Part shown: positions 38,101 through 47,808 of the stretch, piece by piece
How the letters are laid out: every line of letters starts with the position of its first letter
How positions within the stretch are numbered: position 1 is the first letter of the stretch
Assembly (NCBI GenBank): GCA_018857735.1
Contig: JABMCL010000533.1
Coordinates: forward strand, 683,749 to 747,748
Length of the DNA stretch: 64,000 nucleotides
Direction: 5' to 3'
Origin: Alviniconcha marisindica
Taxonomy: Eukaryota > Mollusca > Gastropoda > Provannidae
Program-made: the position numbers and the translations under genes
Notes under the pieces: model-generated
Database searches by the model: none
Told to the model about the DNA's origin: nothing
What the model saw: only the letters and a program-made list of their open reading frames with translations

Positions 38101-41100
38101 GGAGAGCTGAAGTGGGTTCGAACTGATGTCCTTCTGCTTACCAGACTAACACCTTACCACTAGGCCAAACCGGCTCATGATGCAATTTCAGATTCTTTTC
38201 TTTCTTTTATACCACTGCATAACTGTGACCTTAAAAGATGGTCAAGCCTCTAAAGGTCACTGAAACTGTTACATGTGGGTAATGCTCCATAAGGATTGTT
38301 ACTGTCCAAAAATTGAAAGTATATCCAAATAAACTCTGAACAAAATCGCAACCTTAGGGTTTGAAGCACAGAGGGTTAAACTGGTCAACACTGAACATTA
38401 CATCAAAGTTTGAATAAGCACATGCTGAGTCAGTGTAAGTCAACCAAAATGCCTCAACAGTTCCTACATCTGCCAAGATTTGCCCAAAACAAGCAGGGGG
38501 AAGAAAAGAACTGCTTTGGATATCATACATTTGGGAGTTCTGGACAGTCTGGTGTACCTTTTAGTAGACAGACTGTTGATATGGAGAACAAGGGTGGCAT
38601 AGTAGGAATACAGAACAAAACTGTGTTCTCTGTGTTTTATTCAGTCAAGTCTTCTTGTTTTGTTCTATATTCCTACAACACTTGTTCTCTTTAACAACAG
38701 ACCATCTACGAAAGGCTCACCAGACTGTTCAAGGCTCCCAAACATCTTATCCAGAGTAGTTCCTTTCTTCCCCCTCCCTGTTTTGCGCAAATCTTGCTTG
38801 ACATAGGAACCGTGGAGGCATTTTTGTTGACTTACACTGGCTCAGCTTGCGCACACCAAAACTTTGGTTTAAAACAATCCATTTTAAAATATTAAAGAAA
38901 CATCTGATGCAGTCTAGTTCATGTACTGAATATTTATTTTTATCTCTCTCTTGAGGGGTGTGTGGGGGGAGGAGAAGGTCTATTTCACTGATTCAAACTT
39001 TGTCATTATCAATTTACTACAGTATCTTCAAAACTGGACCAACAGCTTTGTCAAAAGATCAAAAAGTGATAGATTAAAATGTTGCCAACAGTGGCCATGA
39101 TTTCAGAGGCCCTGTAGTGCTGTAGTATCAACAGTTAAATACTCAGTCAAAAATTGCTGAACTAGACAATATCAGGTTGTTTCAGTCATATTCTACAGAA
39201 AATTGGTTTGATATAAAATTTTGGTTAGTATTCTGTAGGGCAGTTTTAACAATCATGTGGTTTAAAAGTTGCTTTTATTTTTTTCCGAATTCCTTCACTT
39301 CTTATTATGATTTAAACAGATTCAATGACACTGGTAATGAATCCAATAAAAAGTTGAACTCACCAACCAAGCAACATACTGATTGATATAGTCTGGGTCA
39401 GACAACAGGTCTATCGTCGGTGCTAGAATGCCATTTACTAACACTTCCTGCAACAAACAGTTAATATCATCCAAGTCAGATAACAGCTCTATTGTAGTTT
39501 ATGAAGTACTACATAAAATTATTTCTGGAGCTGGCTGTTATGCAGTCTCACAATACAACATACTTATTGTGGCTTCTAAAATGCTACCATGAATACTTTG
39601 TGCAGTACAGTTGAGGTCAGAGAACAAGAGATCTTGGCATTCACAGCCAGAGAAAAGGAATGTATCATGACAAATCTGAAACACCATAAATACACCACCT
39701 GGGTAGTGTCAGCCAATATATGGTCTTTCACAGTTTTAGAAATTTCTTTTTGGTTGGCAGAAATAGTTGGCTTTTTGAGTTTTTGATAGTTCATGGCATT
39801 ATCAAGTTGTCTGTATACCTCTTTGACATAGAGGTTCCTATCCAACACAACAACAGCACCTCCTTTGTCAGCTGTCATTTGAAAAAAGAAGATTACCCCA
39901 AAAATGTGCATGTTGTGTAGTGTAACTGAGATGTTAAATAAGCATTCTTTTTAACCATTTATATGTCTGTATCTTGTTTTAGAATGCTGGCAGTCATTCT
40001 TGTTTCAGATTTTTTGTAACTTACTACAAAACCAACTTTTACTTACACTAAAAAGCTACATGATAAAGCATTTGATCCTTTCCTAAGCTTTATCATGTTC
40101 TGCAAACTTTCACAATCACATCTATCTAATTCAACAACGACAAAAAACCCACACAGACACATTTTATCTCCCTTACTTTGTCTACTGGAAACTGACTCTG
40201 GAGCTAACCACAGATGTGCATGTGTGTGGTTGCATGAATGTGTATGTGTATCCACACATGCAAAAACAAATTAGATCCCCATTTATTTATGAAAAAGTGG
40301 TGAACACAAAAGAAATGAGTTTTGTGTATTGGGCGATTCAGGCAGGGTTGTTAACTCCCTTGACTTTTGCCTGGCATCGCTTAAGTCCCTTGGCTGCTTT
40401 TACTTCCGGTGCGTACTTTCTTCACAATGGAAGGCGGTGACAGTGAATTTGCGAATTTTACACTGCCAACTTTAAAGGCATTTTTGGAGGCCCGTAGTCA
40501 TAATGTGTCTGTCAATAAGCAATAACTTGTTGCTCATGCTATAGGATGCCCCAAAATGCATTTTTACTATGAACTCGTGATCTTCTGGTCAGCCAAAAAC
40601 AACGTAAAGACACTTTTTTCCCACCCTCCATCCCCTTTCCAAGGTAATTTTTGCAACTGCAACAGTATTGGCATTTGTACTGCTTCGCGATTCTAGGTTC
40701 AACTTCCACTGTTATACACAGCGTGAAGCAACGCCTACTCAGAAATTGGCCCGGAAGTGCGCTGCGACCTCTCGCGACTTCTTGCGCAAAAGATTACAAA
40801 GCACGTTCACTCTAGCAAACCAGCTTCACTGAATCGCCCAATACCAACTATCAGTTGACATGCTACCCTCACAAAAAAACGAAATTCCACAGTAAGTTAC
40901 GATGATATGGCTTATGCCATTTCTTTTCACACAACACACATGTAAATGCTTCATTAACAAAGCATCTTTCATCTAATATCCTCAATGTAAATCAGAAGGA
41001 TTTACTGATTAAACATATACCTGAGAGACTTGCTTGAAAATATCCTTAGTTTTGCTCTGCTTATATATAATCTCAATGGCTTGCTATGGAAATCATCCTG

Positions 41101-42390
41101 GGTCTTACCCTGATTATATATCTGAATGGCTTGCTATGGAAATCATCCTTTGGTAAAAGAAGATAGAGCAACACTTCACTGAGGTCCTGGAGGTATTCTG
41201 CAACATAATAACAAATCGCTGCAGGGGCAACCACCAACATTGACCTGAGACTGTTGATTTTATGAGTCAGTGCTTCTGGTGGCAACAGCACTACCGGTTA
41301 AACTTAAAAACAACAAAACATTGATATTTATGTCACAATCCATCTTCAATTCCCTCAGAAGGAAGACTGTAGTTTCATCACAAGCACTGTGATAGCTAGT
41401 GGTAGATAATGAGAGACAGATAAATATTTGGGCTAATATTTCAGTAACTATATGCCACCTTCAGCAAAAATTAGAAGCTTTTTTATGCAAGAAAAATCTG
41501 AACTTTGGGAAGCAGTCCAGACTTCCAGACTGCTCTACTGACATAATTTTCTGGAGAAAAAATATGGATACTACTTACGACGCTCATGCTCTGGGTTGGT
41601 GCAGACAAGGTCACGACACATGTCCACCTCCATCTCCACCTCAGTGTCAAAGAAAGCCTCTTCCAGCAACTGGCAGTACTGCTCTGCAACAACATGCCAG
41701 CTCCACTGTCACTTCATCAATCACTTTCCCCATCATATGGCAAGGGCCAGTGGCTCCACTAGCTTCTATTCTGTCTGTCACCATGATTGGGGGTAAAATC
41801 ATCACAGCACAATGTACCCTTTACCTGCAAAAGCACAGAGCCTCAGACTTTCACAACTGGAATTAAAAGCTGAAGTTATTTTTATTATTATTATTATCTT
41901 GGAATAGGAATAAAACTAATCTGCTGCATTAGTGTTGAAGCAACCTGCATGGAGTCTGTCCTGCCCAATCCATGGGACAGACTTCAGGAATGCAAGTGCA
42001 GAATCTCAACATGCTGCAGTGCAGTATAAGAAAAGAGACTTTTTCTTAAAGTCGTATCTACATATTCCAGTCCAGCACAGCGACTGACAGCTTCCACAAT
42101 TTTTGGTCATGTCCTTATTTTCCAGTCAGAACATATTTGGCCAACTGAAGCACTAAACACTGTATGTGTTCTGAATGATCCTACTCCAAAAGGGCATTAT
42201 TCCATTCCAAACTGGTGATCTAAACACCCTTGTCACCTTCCCTGACTCAGCCATATGTGGCCCTTCCTTGACTCAAGTCAAATATACCCCAAAATTCATG
42301 ACTCATAAACCATTGTAGTATTAGACTATTACTGTTTGGCAGTGGTCAGATTGTTGGCTGTCATATGAGTAAAGGGCAGGAGAGAGCCAG

Positions 42391-42447
<57 letters not shown>

Positions 42448-45400
42448 AGTTGAGGGGGCAACAAGAGAGTTGGGGGGAGCAGGGGGGACCAAGTTTTAAA
42501 AAAAAAAAGGTTGAATGCTGGTCATGGATATTAGCTGATTGGCTGGTGATTGTCATGTGTTTCAATGAATGCTATGCATATTCTTGAGTGGACAATGGGT
42601 GAACGATCACTGTGAGTGAGTGTGCCTGCTCGAGGGTTTGCTCAAGTGTGTGTGTGTGTGCGCGTCTATATTTTTTGTGGCGTGGGGGTGGGGGCAGGAG
42701 GCACAGGGAGGGTGCGTGTGCTGGTGTAGGACACTGTTCCTGTTATCATAATTATGAGTATGAATACCCTATCATTATTTTTAATTCAAGTGAGGTCTTT
42801 ATGGTAAAATTTTCTTTTTAAAGCTTCCTGGATGTTCATATAACCCAACGGAAAAACACATAACCTGATTGTCATGTCTGTGTGGGTCCAAGGTGCAGAA
42901 AAATTAAATAGACACTGACCACCTAAAACAGAAATAAATGGAGAACATTTCTGGCTCCTGGATTAATGATTAAAGGGCCTGTAAAGGCAGTTTCGGGCCA
43001 CAAAATCACTCCAAATCGCTTCAAAACAACATATAGGTCCGTACTAACGTTCAAAGAGAAGATACAGTTTATTACTCACTTGTTTAAAACTTTTTCAGGC
43101 CTCGACTAGGTTGTAATGCGTTTATTTTGGCAAAAAGGTCGGAAAATACGGTCAACTGAACATTTCAAAACCCGCGCCATTTTGAACGCGAGATTCCACG
43201 AGAGCTATTTTAAGCTAAAGGTCAACGGTCGGGCAGTGAATTCACAAACAGACCAGCAACCAAACGTGGAAGTCGGGTCCGTGTGAGTGTCCACAGGGCA
43301 ACCGACTTTGAAAAATGTCCAGTTCAAATAATATAAAGAGGATTTCAAAACTTTCTCGAGCCTTGTTAGGTACGTGGCAACTCGGTCTTTTTCGTTGTGT
43401 TTACTCTAGCTTTCACTACAGGCTAGACCTCGTCAGGGAGCCTGCCTTTTATTGGATGTTTTATTTTATTTTCCCAGATTAGCCTTGTTTGTTTCATCAT
43501 AATGTAACGATGAAAAAGGTTTGTTTGTTCTAGTTCAATAGACTAGCGATTTCGTGGCCTCCCTGGGTTAGGGTTTGGGGTTGGGCTAGTTGCCGGTTCT
43601 TGCCATTCACTGTTTTTTCTCTTGGCTTGCCCTTTTGTTTCTCGAGTTATATCGTTCACTTACGATGTACGAGTGAGGGAGGTAGTCTCGATGTTTAACG
43701 AACCACTCATTCTTTCTTTGTGTGGGGTAGTTCGTGAGCGTCTGTTGCCCTGCCGTGTTGTTGTCGGCTGAATGGATTGTATCGTGTACACGGATTACAT
43801 GTATCCAGCTTTTGTCTCATTGCTCGCTGACATTTCTTGCCTCCTCTTTCTTTCCAGAAAGTGTTGTTGTTTTGTTTTTCCCTCTTTTCCTCTTCTTTTC
43901 CACCATGTATTCTTTCTTTTTATCTCTGGTTTATTGGCCATTTCGTACCCGCTTGTTAGCTTGCCTGATTAGCCTGGGCAGCCATTTTGCATTTCTCTAT
44001 GCGTCTGCATTTGTTTACATCCCGATGCTTTGTCATCGGTAGTCCTGATTAGCAATTTGCTTTATCAGTCTGCAGCCTTTATTTTTCTAGATGGAAGCCG
44101 GGTTAGCGAGGGGTTAGTTAGAGTAGTTAAGCATGTTAGTTATGGTTAATTTGGCTTTCCATCTGTTTGTCGTCACAGTTATTTTTGCTCTGTGCTCTTA
44201 TGGCTGCAACAAATGTAGTCAACATAGTCGTCCACTCAGTTGTTGCAGACAGTAGTCTATTAGACTGTTGTGATTTGGTGGTGTTTTTTCCACCTTATGT
44301 TTGCAGGTAGGCCACCGTTTGCGTTTTTGAGGTGGTTTCAGCTGTTTTGTTTGTTTCAATTGGTGTCAGCTGTTTGCTTGCCTGATTAGGGCAGCCATTT
44401 TTCGTTTGCCGTCAACATTTGTGGTTTGTCTTTCTTTCTTTGCCATAGGCATTTGTGGTCTGTTCTTTTTTTTCTTTTCTTTTTTGTCACAGGCATTTGT
44501 TTCTTACTTACACGGCCTTTTCTGCTGTAGGCAGACCTGTTTACCCCCTAAATGCACAAGTGTAGTTTGGGTAGTCTAAATGTGTAGTCAGGAGGTACAA
44601 TGTGTAGTCATAGTGCATCAGTTGAAACTGGACTGATTTATCATCCACACATTCAGATTCTCATTCTCACTCAACGAGTCAAAATAACACACAAGAAACT
44701 TTGTCTATACAAACTTAATAAAACAACAAATACAATTATTTTGCTGTAGTGTAACACTGTAATTGTAGTATGTTCTTTCTATCTCAGTTACAAATTTAGA
44801 CAAGATAATCAGTTTGTCCAACACACACACACACACACCAAGCACACACTTTCTCTCATCCTTTCTATGAGCTTGACTGAATTATATAATTTTCAGAATC
44901 AGAAGACCACAGTGCCTGAAAATATAAACGTAAGGCGACAGCATGGCACTGCTACCAAGGTCTCAGCCACACACAAGTGGTGTAGATCCTTCAGGTCTCT
45001 TGCTGGGCCGTGCACATGTGAATGTGGGAAAATTGTAAAGCCAGCATCTTGACTCAGAATGAGAGTGCAGTTGTACAGATCAGTCTGCCAGTCAGCCCCC
45101 CCCCACAAGTGCAGTTGTACAGATCAGTCTGCCAGTCAGCCCCCCCCCCCTCTTCCCCTGTACAAACAACCCCGGCCGCAAGCACCCTACTCAACAGCCT
45201 AGTACAATTTTTTTCCGACCTCACAACAGTATGAGCAACGAATTTTCTCATTGGCTGATCCCCAACAAAGTAGCCAATCACAACGCACGTTCTTTGTAAT
45301 GGTGATAATTTGCTCAAGGGAGGTAACTCTACGGACTAGTGCTATCGATGTTTACAAGTGCGGGAAAACTATATCAGTTTGTTGCATTAAAATGATGGGG

Positions 45401-47772
45401 GGGACGGAGAAAGAGACAGACTTGAAGCTGGAAAAAACTTTCCAGTCGCCTTGAACTCCTTGTAGGACTTGCTCTCAACAGGTTGCTTACAGTCAAATCG
45501 ACCACCATGCTTGCATGATAAAAGTCCGATTTGCAGGTGGTGCAAAGAACAAGTTCGCTGCCTTTCCTTGAAGGAACCAAACACGGATAAGCTTAGTGGT
45601 CAGCTGGGAGAAACTTCTGGGATGGAACTTTCTTCCTTTTAATCGCAGCAGCAGAGCCTTTGGAAGCTAACACTGAGTCTTCTGAAGAAGAAGTTTCATA
45701 CGCTCGCTTCTTCGACTCAGACATTTTCTCCCAACTGAAGGGAGGTTCGGATGCGTTCAGAACCTATGTTTGCGCCGAAAAAAGCGCTGCTATTGCAAGA
45801 CTTGATGCGTGCGTATCATAAGTGGGCGCACGTACCTTTTGAACACGGCGGCCGTGTCAAAAATAGGATCGCATCAAAAAAGAGGACCGAATTACGCTCG
45901 TCGCTATCGCGTAGCCGAAACGAAGTCATTTGCGTAGTTTGTGTAATGCAAGCGTAGATGCGTAGTTTGGGCTTCAAATGTGTAGATTTCTACGCCAAAT
46001 GCGTAGACTAAACAGGTCTGTGTAGGCATTCGTGCTAAACTTACTGTCTTTGCCTTCTTTCTTTCTTAATGTCCTCAGATGCTAAAGAGAATATTAGGGA
46101 CAAACTGCGATGTCGACCAAATGGTGCTGTGGCTTCGGCGCGGTCCCGTGAGAGTGCCGCTATTTTTCCCTAAGCCCTGTACTATTCGTTGGTGCACAGG
46201 CCAGCCAAGTTTCTGTTTACCTTTCGGCTTTTACTTTTCTCTTGGTTGTTTTCATTGATTTTTTTCCTCGCTTTTGTTTTGTTTTGTTGGTAGTTCAATA
46301 GTTGTACCTCCTGTTTTTCCTTTCTTTTCTCCGTGTTTACCATGTCCATTTGTTTTTTGTTTGTTTTCTCTCTCTCCCTTCTTCTTCTTCTTCTGCATTT
46401 ATTACGAGTTCATTCTTGCTGAGGATTCGTGTGTTCATTTGCCTCTTTTGGTGATTTCCCTTTCTTTTTCTGGAGGGTTTCTTGTGAAAAAGGTTTTTCC
46501 CGTTTTTAAATTTTAATCTTTGCACTGGGTGCCAAGGTGTCAAAATGTATTTCAGAGTCCTTTGGTCAGTCTGGATATATTCCTTGTTGAATTGGCAAGG
46601 ATGGAGGTTTCATCCGAAGAGACCATTCCTTCCATCTACCAAGGATCAACCTAGCGAAAGCTGGGCGATGCGTGACCGATACCCTTTAGTAAAAAAGTCA
46701 TGTTTGTGTGGGTGTCCACAGGGTAACTGACTTGGTACAATTTCCAGTTCGAATCTCCAAGGATGAAGTTTCCTTCGACTGCTATCTTTCGGGAAGGTGT
46801 GAAAGGAAAACAACGACCCTTTGGTCTGCAGCTCTGTGCATCCCACGGCCGCACATTCGCCTGACATTTTCGTTGTGGACCAATTGATGGTGAAAACGCA
46901 CCTCATTCGCCATTCGCCTCAGTGGTCTGTTTGTGACGTCGGAGACCTACGTCACGGATCTCGCCATATTTCGAGATTAAAACAAGCAGACGAAATTCGG
47001 CCTGATCGGCATGCATTTCTTCCTTTGTAAACATACTTACTTTCATGGCATTTACATTTTATTAGATTTAAAGGTCATGTTATGCACTAGACTTTTATAA
47101 TTGGGTCGATTTTCAACATTCCGTTGCAAACAAAAACTGCCTTTACAAGCCCTTTAAGACATTTTAGGCTGCTAATCAGTCCGTGGCCAATGTCTGATGC
47201 CAAAGTATATCCCTGTTTGTGTCTCTCACCATCAGTTCTGTTTGCTCGAACTTTGTCCGAGGCCCGGCGATAGAGGCGGATGTGTGAGGCAAAGTCATCC
47301 ACAAGTCGCTGGGTGAAGTAGGGCATCCAGTCCACATCTTTCGACCTGCATAAGAAGTACCAGTGGTTGAGCAAGAGATGCTATTTCAAGGTACCACACA
47401 TCTCTCAGCAAAGGATGTATTGGAAAAAACAGCTACAGTCAGATTATTTTTTTTAAACAAAACAAAAAACAAAATAAGAACAGGTCTAATAGTAAGAACT
47501 TTCTTTCTTTTGTTGCCTCTGACTTGTCCTATGTGATAATCTGCTTTCTCACTTTGCCACTGCAAATGTGTATAATTTTAAGTTATTGAATTATTCATTT
47601 TATAAGTCACACTTACAAAAGTGTATTATTGCTTTTGTTTCGCTATACCTGCTGTTTGTTAAAGGTATGTTTACGATGTGTGAATAAACATTGTTTAAAT
47701 CAATGAAAAGAACTGTGGTAATTAATGAGTGTGTATGCATAATATATGCATGCGTATGTGCATGCATACCTG

Positions 47773-47808
<36 letters not shown>

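Larger units (their letters stand above)
42970..47157. mobile_element. ~4.2-kb TTAA-flanked DNA transposon (Kolobok-like), with nested insertion
   Basis: Inverted termini are TTAA|AGGGCCTGTAAAGGCAGTTT at 42,970 and the complement of TTAA|AGGGCTTGTAAAGGCAGTTT at 47,157. TTAA target duplication plus an AGGG-type end plus a THAP-like segment on the minus strand (46,646-46,870) fits Kolobok. It lies wholly within SNX13 intron 4, which is spliced out. About 1.5 kb of it is a later hAT-like insertion. Confidence 0.75.

Noticed and set aside
38095..38180. Possible functional tRNA gene
   Set aside because: A- and B-box are present, but the acceptor stem does not pair and a regular anticodon arm cannot be drawn; a SINE head fits better.
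43734..44042. 102-codon hydrophobic plus-strand frame
   Set aside because: Lies inside the Kolobok-like element in T-rich sequence; composition alone explains the hydrophobic residues.
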